DNA of 64,000 bases, taken from positions 496,001 to 560,000 of the forward strand of contig JACEUQ010000001.1 in NCBI GenBank assembly GCA_024998815.1, given 5' to 3'. The stretch is from Opitutus sp. (GTDB lineage: Bacteria > Verrucomicrobiota > Verrucomicrobiia > Opitutales > Opitutaceae). The notes beneath the pieces were generated by a model that was not told the DNA's origin, ran no database searches, and was given only the letters and a program-made list of their open reading frames with translations. A program made the translations under genes and the position numbers. Within the stretch, counting starts at the first letter, position 1. Each line of letters starts with the position of its first letter. Positions 35,288 through 43,861 of this stretch are shown here, in pieces.

Positions 35288-35651
35288 GGCGCCGAGGTTA
35301 ACACGGCCGACTCCAAGGGCACGGCTAAAACCCTAGGGTTGATTACTTACGGGTGAATACGCGGCAAAAGTAGGGCCAATCTCGCAATGGGCATGGGATA
35401 AACTGAACTTTTTCAACAACCGGTGCCCCTCATGAGGCCTTGAGCGTAAGCCCAGGGCAGTTCCTGGGCATCAACGTGCGCACCTGTGAGTATACGCGGA
35501 TGCGGGTTAGTGCTTCCCTGCTCTCGTTACGCTAAAACCTTATTTTGTTACGCTATTTCCCTCGCACTAGACTAGCGCAATTCGGGTTGCGCGGGCTAAA
35601 ATGAGCGCGGGATTTTATATCCCTTGCGCATGCCAAGGACCGTTTTAAAAA
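35288..35651. promoter_or_regulatory. Intergenic region with paired GTTACGCTA direct repeats
   Basis: No gene. GTTACGCTA occurs at 35526-35534 and 35547-35555, 21 bp (two helical turns) apart, about 100 bp upstream of the ParB-domain gene, followed by CACTAGACTAGCG. A degraded family-A fragment (CCTTGAGCGTAAGC) lies near 35436. The spacing suggests a dimeric regulator site. Confidence 0.45.
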
Positions 35652-36533
35652 ATGGCCCTCTTGCTCATGCAGACACAAACCCTCTCACTTGATTTGATTG
35701 ATGTTTACGGTGGTACCCAGGCACGGGTGAAAACAAACGATGATGCCATCGAAAGCTATGCCGAGGAGATGGCTAATGGAGCAGTTTTCCCGCCCATTTC
35801 GGTCTACTTTGATGGCGCGACGTACTGGTTGGCTGACGGTTTCCATCGCTACCTGGCGGCTAAACGCACGCAGTTGCCTTCGATCCTCGCGGAGGTCCAG
35901 CCCGGCGGTCGTAGCGACGCGCTCAAGCACGCGCTGGGTGCGAATGCGACCAACGGGGTTTATCGCAACAATGCGGACAAACGAAATGCAGTGGAAATCG
36001 CGCTCGAAGAGTGGACCGATCGCGCCAACACGGTGATCGCGGATATTTGCAAGGTCTCGCCTGAACTGGTCCGCACTCGCCGCTCGGAACTCACCAAGTC
36101 GGGGAAAATTGTTCGCACCGAAAAGGTCACGGGCCGCGATGGTAAGGAGTACCCGTCGCAGATGGAACAGGAACCACGTGGCAAGGAAGAGGCGCGCTCA
36201 AGCGATGGAGCCGAGGGCGGCGGCGGTGGCGGCGGAGGTCGCCCGCAAAGCAAGAGCGATGGGCCCGGGGCTCCCGGAGGCAGTAACATGGAACTGGAAA
36301 TCGAGGCACGGCAGATGATTCGCCGCGGTGAGATCAATCCCTTCGAGTTGAAGACGATCATGTCGGCCAATGCGCACGATTACGCGGCGACCGTGATCAA
36401 CCTGCTCATTACGATGAAGCCTGCCGATCCGCAGCGCCGCGATGGACTCCTGCGAATCAAGCGTTGGGTGGAAAAAGCTTTGGCCGGAGAAGTGGATGTG
36501 AACGCGAGCGCCGATAGTGCTGCGCTCAAGTGA
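35652..36533 (+). CDS. Stand-alone ParB/Srx-fold nuclease-domain protein
   Basis: 293 aa. The N-terminal domain (IDVYGGTQARVKTNDDAIESYAEEM, then YWLADGFHRYLAAK) has the ParB CTPase/nuclease-like fold, with DGFHR in place of the chromosomal GERR motif. A short HTH-like region follows (ADICKVSPELVRTRRSELTKSG), then a glycine-rich linker and a C-terminal helical segment. It is not next to parA, so it is probably not a partition protein. Such genes occur on plasmids and islands and may be DNA-binding regulators. An alternative start is M6 (35667). Confidence 0.82.
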   Translation: MALLLMQTQTLSLDLIDVYGGTQARVKTNDDAIESYAEEMANGAVFPPISVYFDGATYWLADGFHRYLAAKRTQLPSILAEVQPGGRSDALKHALGANATNGVYRNNADKRNAVEIALEEWTDRANTVIADICKVSPELVRTRRSELTKSGKIVRTEKVTGRDGKEYPSQMEQEPRGKEEARSSDGAEGGGGGGGGRPQSKSDGPGAPGGSNMELEIEARQMIRRGEINPFELKTIMSANAHDYAATVINLLITMKPADPQRRDGLLRIKRWVEKALAGEVDVNASADSAALK

Positions 36534-36710
36534 CGGATTAGCTCCTGTCGCTGGGGCGGAGGGGTAGTGGGAGCGCACTTTGGGCCACCTGCCATGGCGT
36601 AACATCAAGCACTCCGTTAAGGGCGATGCGTCGCCAGCCGAGTGCTTTGACGCTTGGCTTGCGGCCTACGAATGAGGACGCAGGCCGGTTAAAATTCGGG
36701 CGAATGTGGC

Positions 36711-37481
36711 TTACTCCGCAAGTATGGCCGCAACGAAATCAACGCGCGCCTCCATGTGCGGATTATGTCCCGAATCGGCAATGACCGTCATCCGTGCCGC
36801 AGGGAAATGCCGCATGATAATAGCCCGGTCGGCCTCACCCACATAGCGGGACTTCTTCCCGGTGACGAACAACACCGGGCCAGTGAATTGATCCGTATCC
36901 AGAAGTGGCGTACCCTCGATGGCCGGCAGCGCCGCGGTGATGACCGGCAAGTTGATCACCCAACGCCAATTCCCCTCTGCTGTCCGCTCCAGGTTGGTGG
37001 TGAGAAACTTCCGCATCGCCCAGTCGCTCACCCGTGCCTCGAAGCGTAACTCCGCCTCGCCGCGCGATTGGACGGTGTCGAGTCTCAGTTCGTTCATCGC
37101 GGCGAACTCCGCACGGTGAGCGTGCGAAAGGTAATCTCTGGGCGCGATGTCCACGACCACCAGGCGCTCGACCCGTGTCGGATGGCGGCAGGCGAGGAGC
37201 ATCGCGACTTTACCGCCCATACTGTGCCCCATGAGGGTGACCTTGGCTAAACCTTGGGCGTCGAGCCATGCGAGCACGTCGGCCATTAGGGTGGCGTAAT
37301 CCATGGGCGCGCCATGGGGCGATTTACCGTGGTTGCGCAGATCAAGGGCGAGCACGTGATGGCGCGCCGCCAGGTCGCCGCCAGTCGTCAGCCAATTGCG
37401 TGACGAGCCGAGCAGCCCGTGAAGCACCACCATGGGCGGTTTTCCCGCCCCGCCCAGATCCCGATGAAAAAGTGTAACCAC
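36711..37481 (-). CDS. Alpha/beta-fold hydrolase, YbfF-like esterase
   Basis: 256 aa from GTG 37481. Oxyanion region VVLHGLLGSSRNW, nucleophile elbow MGHSMGGKVA, acid/His region ending ADSGHNPHMEA; the acid is in a VVDIAPRDY context typical of YbfF esterases. The frame is open up to ATG 37589, but that start would put the leader inside a terminator hairpin, so a later start is preferred. Acts on small acyl esters in the family; the true substrate is unknown. Confidence 0.88.
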   Translation of the reverse strand: MVTLFHRDLGGAGKPPMVVLHGLLGSSRNWLTTGGDLAARHHVLALDLRNHGKSPHGAPMDYATLMADVLAWLDAQGLAKVTLMGHSMGGKVAMLLACRHPTRVERLVVVDIAPRDYLSHAHRAEFAAMNELRLDTVQSRGEAELRFEARVSDWAMRKFLTTNLERTAEGNWRWVINLPVITAALPAIEGTPLLDTDQFTGPVLFVTGKKSRYVGEADRAIIMRHFPAARMTVIADSGHNPHMEARVDFVAAILAE

Positions 37482-37573
37482 CCCCGCACGCAAAACTTGC
37501 CCGGCCCCCGTGGCAATGCCCGCTTCATTTGCAGATCGGCGCACGCGTTGAACGTCCCGAACCGCACATAAAA

Positions 37574-37609
37574 AAGCCCCCGGACTCATTTACTGAGAAA
37601 GGGGGGCTT
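37574..37609 (-). terminator. Rho-independent terminator, original tRNA-His downstream terminator
   Basis: AAGCCCCC and GGGGGGCTT arms; on the minus strand the stem is followed by a U-run (37569-37575). It lies just outside the left att core and probably ended tRNA-His transcription before the element inserted. Confidence 0.8.
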
Positions 37610-37614
37610 AAAAT

Positions 37615-37664
37615 AATGGGGCGGCCTACGGGATTCGAACCCGCGACCCCTAGAATCACAATCT
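37615..37664. repeat. attL: 50-bp core, truncated tRNA-His 3' half
   Basis: Identical to 45721-45770 over 50 bp; divergence begins at 37665. It covers the tRNA-His 3' end (CCA) through the anticodon loop, on the minus strand. It is not a functional tRNA. Confidence 0.96.
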
Positions 37665-37744
37665 TTGCTTGCGCGCTTTTCTTAACTTCGCTTAAATTCC
37701 GTAATCGCCTTTGTTCGCTACTGCTTACAAGGTGTTTACGAAAA

Positions 37745-39070
37745 ATGAAAACGAACACTAGCGAAGTCGAAAACGGCATTGAGAACGAAAAAAACCGGAC
37801 ACAAACCGGACACAAAACCGGACACAGCCCAAAAAAAGGCGAACCGCGAGCCGGTCGGGACTCCGTGATTTATTGGAAAAATCGAGTTAAGCCGCGCGTG
37901 ATACGAGGGCAGGCGACCCCCGAACTTTATTGCCGTTTTTTTGAGGGCGAGCGCGAGGCCTGGATTTGTTGCGACTCCTCAAATCGCGGCCTCGCTGCTA
38001 CTCGTGCCCGCGATTATTTCCTTCGGATGAAGGCAATCGGCCTGCCTGCTCTGCTTCAGGAGCTGCGCCCCGAGAAACGCCCCGAACGCTCCGCCACCGT
38101 TGGCGAAGTCATCGCCGCCGCCAAGCTGGCCACCAAGGCCCGCGCATCGTCCTTTAATCAATACGAGGTTTCTATGCGCCGACTTGTCGCGGGGGTTCTC
38201 GGCATGGTGCCCACCAAGGCCGTTTTCGCCCACGGTTCCGACGCCGCGCTGGAATGGCGCGCCAAAATCGAAAAGACCTCTCTCGACGTGCTCACCGACG
38301 CCCGCGTTGAGCAGTGGCGCAAGAACTACCTCGCCGCCGCCCCCGACGAGGTTGCCCGCCTGCGCTCCAAGAACACCGCCGCCGCCATCATTCGCAACGC
38401 CCGCGCCCTGTTGGCCCCCGACATGGTAAAAGCGTTCGGGGGCTCCCTGCGCATCCCGACGCCCGCCCCGCTCTCCGGTCTATCAATCGGCGGTTCAACG
38501 CGGCGATTCAAGAGCACCACCGACCCGCGCCAGCTCTACGCCGACGCCCTCGTTGAGCTTTCCGGCGACACCCTCGCCGCGTTCCTGCTCTGCCTCACCG
38601 CTGGCCTACGCCGTGGCGAAGTGGATTCGCTGCCCTGGGCCCACCTCGACCTCGACGCCGGCGTCGTGCACGTCCAGGCGACCAAGTGGTTTTTGCCCAA
38701 GACTGAGGAGTCACAACGCTCAACCCCGATCCAGTCCGTAGTAGTTAAGCTCCTGCGTGCTCACCGTGCCGCCAATCCTGACGCCGACATGGTGCTGGCC
38801 GGTCTCGATGCATCCAAGGCCCGCAGCGTGCGCCAGACGCGCTGCAAATGCTGGGTGGCGCTGCGCGTTTGGCTGAGGAAAAAGGGTTTTACCACGCCCA
38901 ACCCCGTGCACGAACTGCGCAAGCTCTCCGGCTCTATGGTGAACGCGTCCGCAGGCATCGAAGCTGCCCGCCGCCACCTTGGCCACCGTAACACGAGCAC
39001 CACCTCGGCAAGTTACATCGTCGGAGCCGCCGCCATGGTGGATTTGACCTCTAAGCCCTCCGCAAAATGA
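37745..39070 (+). CDS. int: Tyrosine recombinase (phage-type integrase)
   Basis: 441 aa from ATG 37745; the frame is open to 37529 but that part crosses the att core. The basic N-terminus is arm-binding. The catalytic residues are visible: Arg in TAGLRRGEVDSL, His-x-x-Arg in VHELRKL, His in RRHLGH, and the nucleophile Tyr in TSASYIV. A Lys (QATKW) sits in the beta-hairpin. Its 5' codons contain three copies of the 11-bp arm repeat, so the arm sites overlap the coding sequence. Next to attL, far from the intact tRNA. Confidence 0.95.
   Translation: MKTNTSEVENGIENEKNRTQTGHKTGHSPKKGEPRAGRDSVIYWKNRVKPRVIRGQATPELYCRFFEGEREAWICCDSSNRGLAATRARDYFLRMKAIGLPALLQELRPEKRPERSATVGEVIAAAKLATKARASSFNQYEVSMRRLVAGVLGMVPTKAVFAHGSDAALEWRAKIEKTSLDVLTDARVEQWRKNYLAAAPDEVARLRSKNTAAAIIRNARALLAPDMVKAFGGSLRIPTPAPLSGLSIGGSTRRFKSTTDPRQLYADALVELSGDTLAAFLLCLTAGLRRGEVDSLPWAHLDLDAGVVHVQATKWFLPKTEESQRSTPIQSVVVKLLRAHRAANPDADMVLAGLDASKARSVRQTRCKCWVALRVWLRKKGFTTPNPVHELRKLSGSMVNASAGIEAARRHLGHRNTSTTSASYIVGAAAMVDLTSKPSAK
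37793..37826. repeat. Arm-type repeats (AACCGGACACA x3), left end
   Basis: Copies at 37793-37803, 37804-37814 and 37816-37826, about one helical turn apart. Matching copies at 45618-45639. Confidence 0.8.
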
Positions 39071-39363
39071 TTGATATAGAGGCATTTTCCGAACCAAAAC
39101 AATTGCCAGACGCTCTCCTTAAAATGGGGGTAGAGCGGATCAATAACGTTCGCGCCGTTCGCGCCCTAGCCAAAGCGATGAAAGCGGATGGGATGCCATG
39201 CATCAGCAGGAACTGGTTACGCCCCGTGGACGCTAAAGCATGGCTAAAAGCAAACCCTGAATGGCACCCATTTCCACGTAAGCCATTTATTAATGAGGGA
39301 CTTGGATGCAAGGAATCCGCCGATGCATGGCGAACCATAACGCCTAAATGTCCATACCCCTGA
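39067..39363 (+). CDS. Hypothetical protein of the integrative element
   Basis: 98 aa, starting in a 4-bp overlap with the integrase stop. The N-terminal half (EAFSEPKQLPDALLKMGVERINNVRAVRALAKAMKADGMP) is helical. The later part (CISRNWLRPVDAKAWLKANPEWHPF) shares the layout of the element's 80-aa protein at 43053, whose KYARPSDAAAWLLAHPTW is similar, so the two are probably related HTH-like proteins. Function unknown; the overlap suggests coordinated expression with integrase. Confidence 0.7.
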   Translation: MIDIEAFSEPKQLPDALLKMGVERINNVRAVRALAKAMKADGMPCISRNWLRPVDAKAWLKANPEWHPFPRKPFINEGLGCKESADAWRTITPKCPYP

Positions 39364-39518
39364 CGAGCGTTCATAAATCATGCCAAAGTACGCATGATGT
39401 CACTTCTCGTCGCAAGCCGTCCAATTCCGTCGCATCCGCTTCTTAGTGAGTTGTTACCCTTCTATTCCGACACTTTGGCGGGTTTCTTTTCAGTAGACTC
39501 TGCTTTTGTTAGTTAGGC
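39364..39518 (+). promoter_or_regulatory. Intergenic region with operator-like inverted repeat
   Basis: ATCATGC at 39377-39383 and GCATGAT at 39392-39398 form an inverted repeat with an 8-bp spacer, a plausible operator for one of the element's HTH proteins ahead of the replication gene run. The next gene starts with GTG at 39519. Confidence 0.45.
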
Positions 39519-39791
39519 GTGCCAAATCTACATAAGGCCGCCGACTCACGGCAAAATGAGTCCACCGATAAAGCCATCACGTTTCGCGAGGTCAACGACC
39601 TGACCGGTTCAGCCTGCAAAACCTCACACACCGCCCGAGCCCTCGCCGCCCGTGGTCAAATTCGTGCGATCCGCATAAACGAGCGCGTCGTTCGCTATTC
39701 GCTCAACTCCGTCTTGGCCCTCATCTCCGGCCGCGTTGACGCCGTTGCCGCTCCGCTCCGCACGTCTGAAGGCTTGGAGGTACGCGTATGA
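39519..39791 (+). CDS. Excisionase-like/HTH protein
   Basis: 90 aa, GTG start at 39519. The segment TFREVNDLTGSACKTSHTARALAARGQIRAIRINERVVRYSLNSVLALISG reads as a winged HTH like those of excisionases and small regulators, with the wing strand (RINERVVRYSL). Overlaps the next gene by 4 bp. It may direct excision or regulate the replication operon. Confidence 0.65.
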   Translation: MPNLHKAADSRQNESTDKAITFREVNDLTGSACKTSHTARALAARGQIRAIRINERVVRYSLNSVLALISGRVDAVAAPLRTSEGLEVRV

Positions 39792-40021
39792 TCCAGCTTA
39801 GAGACGAAGCCCACCGTCGCGCCGTAACTCGTGCCGCAACCTCCGCGAGCATAAGGGACAAAATGCTTCACACCGTGCAACTGCACGCCCGCGCCTCCGA
39901 TCCATCCGACGCCGAGGTAATGCGCCTCCGTGCAATAGCGCTCCTCCGCTTACTGCTCACCGCTGAGCGCATCCGCTACAACGTGGAGACACCCAAAATC
40001 GCTACGAACAAGACACTATGA
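39788..40021 (+). CDS. Small hypothetical protein of the integrative element
   Basis: 77 aa, highly charged, mostly helical (RDEAHRRAVTRAATSASIRDKM; AEVMRLRAIALLRLLLTAERIRY). No family recognised. Overlaps the preceding and following genes by 4 bp each, so it is part of a coupled operon. Confidence 0.65.
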   Translation: MIQLRDEAHRRAVTRAATSASIRDKMLHTVQLHARASDPSDAEVMRLRAIALLRLLLTAERIRYNVETPKIATNKTL

Positions 40022-40206
40022 AACCCGCAGAAACAGAGACACAGGAAGGACCGGCCGAAACGCTCCGCGAGCGCTTCGACGATCTTTGCCACGCCTTTAA
40101 CCACGACGACCTCGACCCCGTCGCCCGCGTCTTAAAGCTGGCCGAGATCAAACGTGTTCGGGCTGCAATTATCACGCTCAACCAAGGACAGCCCAATCAG
40201 GAATGA
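40018..40206 (+). CDS. Small hypothetical protein of the integrative element
   Basis: 62 aa, acidic N-terminus (TETQEGPAETLRERFDDLC) then a helix (RVLKLAEIKRVRAAIITL). Overlaps neighbours by 4 bp. No recognised family; possibly a small partner of the downstream replication protein. Confidence 0.6.
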   Translation: MKPAETETQEGPAETLRERFDDLCHAFNHDDLDPVARVLKLAEIKRVRAAIITLNQGQPNQE

Positions 40207-42332
40207 ACGCCACACTCATTTCACGTGGTAGCGCCAAAAGCAGCGTCACCACCGACACCACACTGGCCGAAGCCATCGCAGAAATTGCCAGCGATACGCA
40301 CCGCGCTTTAGTCGAGAAAATCCGCAGCGCCCCGACCAAGGAGCAAGCTGACGAACTCAAGAAGACTCTGCCAGCGTTCCTGTTCTCCGGCACGTTCAAG
40401 ACTCGCAAGGGAACCGACCTGATTCAGCACAGCGGTTTGATCCCTGCCGATCTGGACAAGCTAAACCGCCCCGACCTCGAACGCGTGGTCGAACTGGCCA
40501 AGGGCGATCCGCACGCCGCCGCCTACTTCGTCAGCCCCGGCGGCAACGGTCTAAAGATTATCCACCGTTGCGACCCGAACGACCACGCCGCCGCGTACCG
40601 CAGCATGGAGGCCCACGTTCGCAGTCGGTACGGCATCGCACCCGACCCGACCGGCAAAGACGTTAATCGGCTCTGCTTTGCCAGCTACGACCCGACGGCC
40701 CGCATCAACCCCAACGCAACCCCGCTGCCGACGGTGGCGGCAACCGTGGTTGCCAAGCCCGTCCTGCGTGCTGATCCGGTGGCGGCACCTATTACCCGAG
40801 GGGACGACATCATGATTCTGCCCAGCCGCGAGGGACTGAGCATCAGCGAGTCAGCGGCCGCAATCTTCGCCCGCATCGGCCCGACGAACACCTTGTTTTC
40901 ACGCGGTGGCCTACCTCACGAAGTGGGCGACGTCGACGGAGTTGCCGAGCTGCGCCTTGTGGACTCAAACGCCTTCCGCTCCCGCCTGGACGGCTACGGC
41001 CGCGTGATGTCGCACCGATCCGGTCGCAATGACACCACCGTCTTGGCCCCTGCAATTTGCTCCGTGGACACCGCCCGCGCCCTGCTGGCCAGTAAGGAGG
41101 CCAACGACGCGTTGCCAGCGGTGGCGGCCGTTCTCGCCGCTCCCGTCATAGCGGTGGACGGTTTAGACGTTCTGATCCTCGGCAAGGGATACCACCCCCA
41201 AGCCGGTGGCCTATTTATTACAGGCGGGGACGATCCGCCTGACGTGCCGCTTGTGGAGGCAGTCGAACGGCTCCACGCCCTGCTGGCCGATTTTGACTTT
41301 CCAAGCCCAGGCGACCACGCCCGAGCATTGGCCAGCTTCGTGGCCCCCGCGTTGCGCTTTGGCGGCATACTGCCCGCGCTCGCTCCCGTTGACGTTGCCG
41401 AGGCCGATCAATCGCAGGCTGGCAAAACCTACCGGTACAAGCTGGTTGCCGCGCTCTACCGCGAGACGCTCAACTTCGTTGTGCAAAAACAGGGTGGCGT
41501 CGGCTCCCTGGACGAGGCCATCGGGGAGCGCCTCATCACCGGCAAGCCCTTCGTGGTTTTCGATAACCTGCGCGGCCGCGTGGCCTCTACCTTTTTCGAG
41601 TCTGCCCTGACCGCAGGCGGCCGCGTTCCCTGCCGCGTGCCGCACAAGGGGACCGTCGACGTGGACATTCGCCCGTTCTGTTTCGGCGCTACGTCCAACG
41701 GCATGGAGGCCACCGTAGACTTGGCAAACCGCTCCGTTATTACCCGCATCAGAAAGCGGCCCCCAGGTTATCAATTCAAGAAATGGCCCGAGGGCGACCT
41801 GCTCGATCACGTTAAAGCAAATCAGGCTTTTTACCTCGGCTGCATCTTTACCGTCGTCACCGAGTGGCTACGCCAAGGGCGGCCGGTTACAGGCGAGACG
41901 CGCCACGACTTCCGCCAATGGGTCCAGGCGCTCGACGCCATCGGCCAGACGATCTTTAAAACCGCGCCCATCATGGACGGCCACGAAGCGCACAAGGCCC
42001 GCGTGGCCAACCCTGCGTTGTCTTGGCTGCGGCAGGTGGCGCTCGATCTAGTGGCCCAAGCAAAAACAGGGTGGCTAACCGCTTCGCAGCTTTCCGAGGT
42101 GGCCAGTGATGCCGACATCCCGATTCCTGGCATCAGGCCAGAAGCTGCCGACGAGGACCGCGCCCGCGCAATCGGTCGGCTCATGGGTAAAATCTTCCGC
42201 GAAACCGCCGAGGTGGAGGTGGACGGCCTAAAAGTTATCCGCCTGGAGGAGTATAACGAAGCCCACCGTGGCCAGTCTTTTGCCTATCGGGTGGCCCCCT
42301 GCGGCAATACAGGGCTGCGGCAATACCCATAA
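40203..42332 (+). CDS. VirE_N/BT4734-type replication protein with P-loop-like domain
   Basis: 709 aa, the largest protein of the element. Residues about 50-185 carry the BT4734/VirE_N primase-like fold (FLFSGTFKTRKGTDLIQHSGLI, FVSPGGNGLKII, DVNRLCFASYDPTARINPNA). A middle segment follows, then a helicase/ATPase-like part with a degenerate P-loop DQSQAGKTY and a Walker B-like FVVFDN, and a C-terminal winged-helix-like tail. It probably primes and unwinds DNA for element replication after excision. Overlaps the upstream gene by 4 bp (ATGA). Confidence 0.8.
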   Translation: MNATLISRGSAKSSVTTDTTLAEAIAEIASDTHRALVEKIRSAPTKEQADELKKTLPAFLFSGTFKTRKGTDLIQHSGLIPADLDKLNRPDLERVVELAKGDPHAAAYFVSPGGNGLKIIHRCDPNDHAAAYRSMEAHVRSRYGIAPDPTGKDVNRLCFASYDPTARINPNATPLPTVAATVVAKPVLRADPVAAPITRGDDIMILPSREGLSISESAAAIFARIGPTNTLFSRGGLPHEVGDVDGVAELRLVDSNAFRSRLDGYGRVMSHRSGRNDTTVLAPAICSVDTARALLASKEANDALPAVAAVLAAPVIAVDGLDVLILGKGYHPQAGGLFITGGDDPPDVPLVEAVERLHALLADFDFPSPGDHARALASFVAPALRFGGILPALAPVDVAEADQSQAGKTYRYKLVAALYRETLNFVVQKQGGVGSLDEAIGERLITGKPFVVFDNLRGRVASTFFESALTAGGRVPCRVPHKGTVDVDIRPFCFGATSNGMEATVDLANRSVITRIRKRPPGYQFKKWPEGDLLDHVKANQAFYLGCIFTVVTEWLRQGRPVTGETRHDFRQWVQALDAIGQTIFKTAPIMDGHEAHKARVANPALSWLRQVALDLVAQAKTGWLTASQLSEVASDADIPIPGIRPEAADEDRARAIGRLMGKIFRETAEVEVDGLKVIRLEEYNEAHRGQSFAYRVAPCGNTGLRQYP

Positions 42333-42366
42333 CCCCAAGGAAAATAGTCCTATTTTCTATAAAGTT

Positions 42367-42903
42367 ATGCCCATTGCCGCAGACTTGAAACCGGTTGAAC
42401 AGGCCCGCGCTTGGCTGGCCCATCAGCCCCCCGCCGTCTCTGGGCAGGATGGACACCGCGCAACTCTTCGCGTGGCCTCCCTGCTCCGCATCGGCTTCCG
42501 CTTGGGTGAAGGTGAAGTGGCGGCCCTCCTGGCCGATTACAGCCGCACCTGTTTGCCGCCGTGGTCGGAACGCGAGCAGGCCCACAAGGTGGCCTCTGCG
42601 TTTTCCACCGTGCCGCGTCACGCCCTCGGCTTCATGCTCGCCCCTGAGCGCCCAACGATCACCCGAGCCAAGCCAGTGGCGTCATCGGTTCGCCGCATCA
42701 GTTTAGGCGCTCCACTGCCAGCCCAGCCGACACCCCCAGCGCCTGCCGCCCGCCTGACCCCAGCCGAGGCACCACCTGGCATTTACTGCTCTGCGTGTTG
42801 GGCGAACGGCTACGCCGCGCCCGTCTGCGCTTGCGATTGCCCGCCATGGATTCCGCCCGTCTTGCCGCCCGAGCAAATCGAAGAGGCCCCCAGCGAAACC
42901 TGA
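42367..42903 (+). CDS. Primase C-terminal-like (replication accessory) protein
   Basis: 178 aa from ATG 42367. The core VEQARAWLAHQPPAVSGQDGHRATLRVA ... GFRLGEGEVAALLADYSRTCLPPWSEREQAHKVASA closely follows a helical domain found in phage and plasmid primase/helicase proteins. A Pro/Ala-rich linker and a Cys-rich C-terminus (YCSACWANGYAAPVCACDCPPW), possibly metal-binding, come after. It likely works with the preceding VirE_N protein; in many systems the two are one chain. Confidence 0.75.
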   Translation: MPIAADLKPVEQARAWLAHQPPAVSGQDGHRATLRVASLLRIGFRLGEGEVAALLADYSRTCLPPWSEREQAHKVASAFSTVPRHALGFMLAPERPTITRAKPVASSVRRISLGAPLPAQPTPPAPAARLTPAEAPPGIYCSACWANGYAAPVCACDCPPWIPPVLPPEQIEEAPSET

Positions 42904-43000
42904 CACGACCCGAGCCCAACCCCCGAGGGGGCGGGGTGAAAGCCTACCGCTCACCAAACAAAGACCGCACTTGGTCTCTTCAGAAAAACAAACCGAGTTT

Positions 43001-43032
43001 CTATAGGGTGGGGGTCCCCCTCCCCCCCCCCC
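43001..43032. repeat. GGGGGTCCCCC palindrome and C-tract upstream of a small gene
   Basis: A GGGGGTCCCCC palindrome followed by a C11-12 run, ending about 20 bp before the ATG at 43053. It may be slippage-prone. Confidence 0.6.
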
Positions 43033-43052
43033 TACGGCCGCAAATTTCCAAA

Positions 43053-43295
43053 ATGAACACCACAACCCATCCAAAATCCGAAAAATTCCTTTCACCCAAA
43101 GAACTAGTCGACGCCCTCGAAGCCCTTGGTTTCGCAGGCTTGGGGCATCGTGCCTGCATGGTGCTTGTCCGCGCCATGCGTGACGACAAGGCCCCGATCT
43201 TTCGGCACAAGTACGCCCGCCCCTCCGACGCCGCTGCGTGGCTTCTGGCGCATCCTACGTGGCGGCCACACGGCAAGAACCGCACAACCTCATGA
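43053..43295 (+). CDS. Small HTH-like protein of the integrative element
   Basis: 80 aa from ATG 43053. SPKELVDALEALGFAGLGHRACMVLVRAMRDD is HTH-like, and KYARPSDAAAWLLAHPTWRPHG resembles the tail of the 98-aa protein at 39067. Overlaps the following HTH gene by 4 bp. The frame extends upstream across the C-tract, but the ATG after it fits better. Confidence 0.65.
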   Translation: MNTTTHPKSEKFLSPKELVDALEALGFAGLGHRACMVLVRAMRDDKAPIFRHKYARPSDAAAWLLAHPTWRPHGKNRTTS

Positions 43296-43534
43296 GCACC
43301 CAAACGCCCGCCGTGCCCCGTGGCCTGCATCATAACGATGTCGCCCTTCTTTGGGGATGCTCTGTCCGCACGATTTTGCGCCTGATCCACAGCGGTGAAC
43401 TTGAGGCCGCCCGCATTGGTCGGAAGACCTACATCGTCAGCCAGGTCGACGCCGCCGAGTTCTACGCGAGGCGCTCGGCTGGTTTGTCCGCCATTGGCAC
43501 GTCGAAGAATGGCGGCCGGCCGTGGGGCGGGTAA
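43292..43534 (+). CDS. Helix-turn-helix protein, MerR/excisionase-like
   Basis: 80 aa from ATG 43292 (ATGA overlap). HHNDVALLWGCSVRTILRLIHSGELEAARIGRKTYIVSQVDAAEFYAR is a classic HTH_17/excisionase domain: helix, recognition helix, then the wing with the IGRK motif. It could be the element's excisionase, although it is distant from int, or a regulator. Confidence 0.82.
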   Translation: MSTQTPAVPRGLHHNDVALLWGCSVRTILRLIHSGELEAARIGRKTYIVSQVDAAEFYARRSAGLSAIGTSKNGGRPWGG

Positions 43535-43544
43535 ATTTTGAGGC

Positions 43545-43841
43545 ATGGCATCCACCCAACACCAAACACGCGGCCAAATCGTCGCCGCCCTCCCCGTAGC
43601 TCTCCGCGCTTCTGCCGAGGCGCTTTTCCGTTCTAACAGCATCAAGCCTTCCAGCCGCTCCGCATCCGGCGAGCCGCTGTTCTCGGCTTCACTGGTTCGT
43701 ACCGCGATCGACACCACCGACGCAGAGACGCGAGCCGCCAAGAACGGCCTGCACCGGGTAGCCGCCCGAGCGCCCGGAGTCACCCGTTCCGCGAGTGGCG
43801 AAACCGACGGTCACAGCGGCATTCAGTTCTCCAGCAAGTAA
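43545..43841 (+). CDS. Hypothetical protein of the integrative element
   Basis: 98 aa, Ala/Ser/Arg-rich. A stretch (ASLVRTAIDTTDAETRAAKNGLHRVAARAPGVTRSA) is predicted helical and basic. No family recognised. 10 bp downstream of the HTH gene. Confidence 0.55.
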   Translation: MASTQHQTRGQIVAALPVALRASAEALFRSNSIKPSSRSASGEPLFSASLVRTAIDTTDAETRAAKNGLHRVAARAPGVTRSASGETDGHSGIQFSSK

Positions 43842-43861
43842 AACACTAAAACAAAACCACC

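Noticed and set aside
37482-37589. ATG 37589 as the start of the YbfF-like hydrolase
   Set aside because: It would put the first codons inside the tRNA-His terminator hairpin and add a leader unlike the family.
37617-37664. tRNA-His-like sequence at the left end of the element
   Set aside because: Only the 3' half is present; the D-arm and 5' acceptor strand are missing, so it is an attachment-site duplicate and not a tRNA gene.
37529-37744. Upstream extension of the integrase gene
   Set aside because: Runs through the terminator and the att core, so it cannot be a fixed part of the element's gene; ATG 37745 is used.
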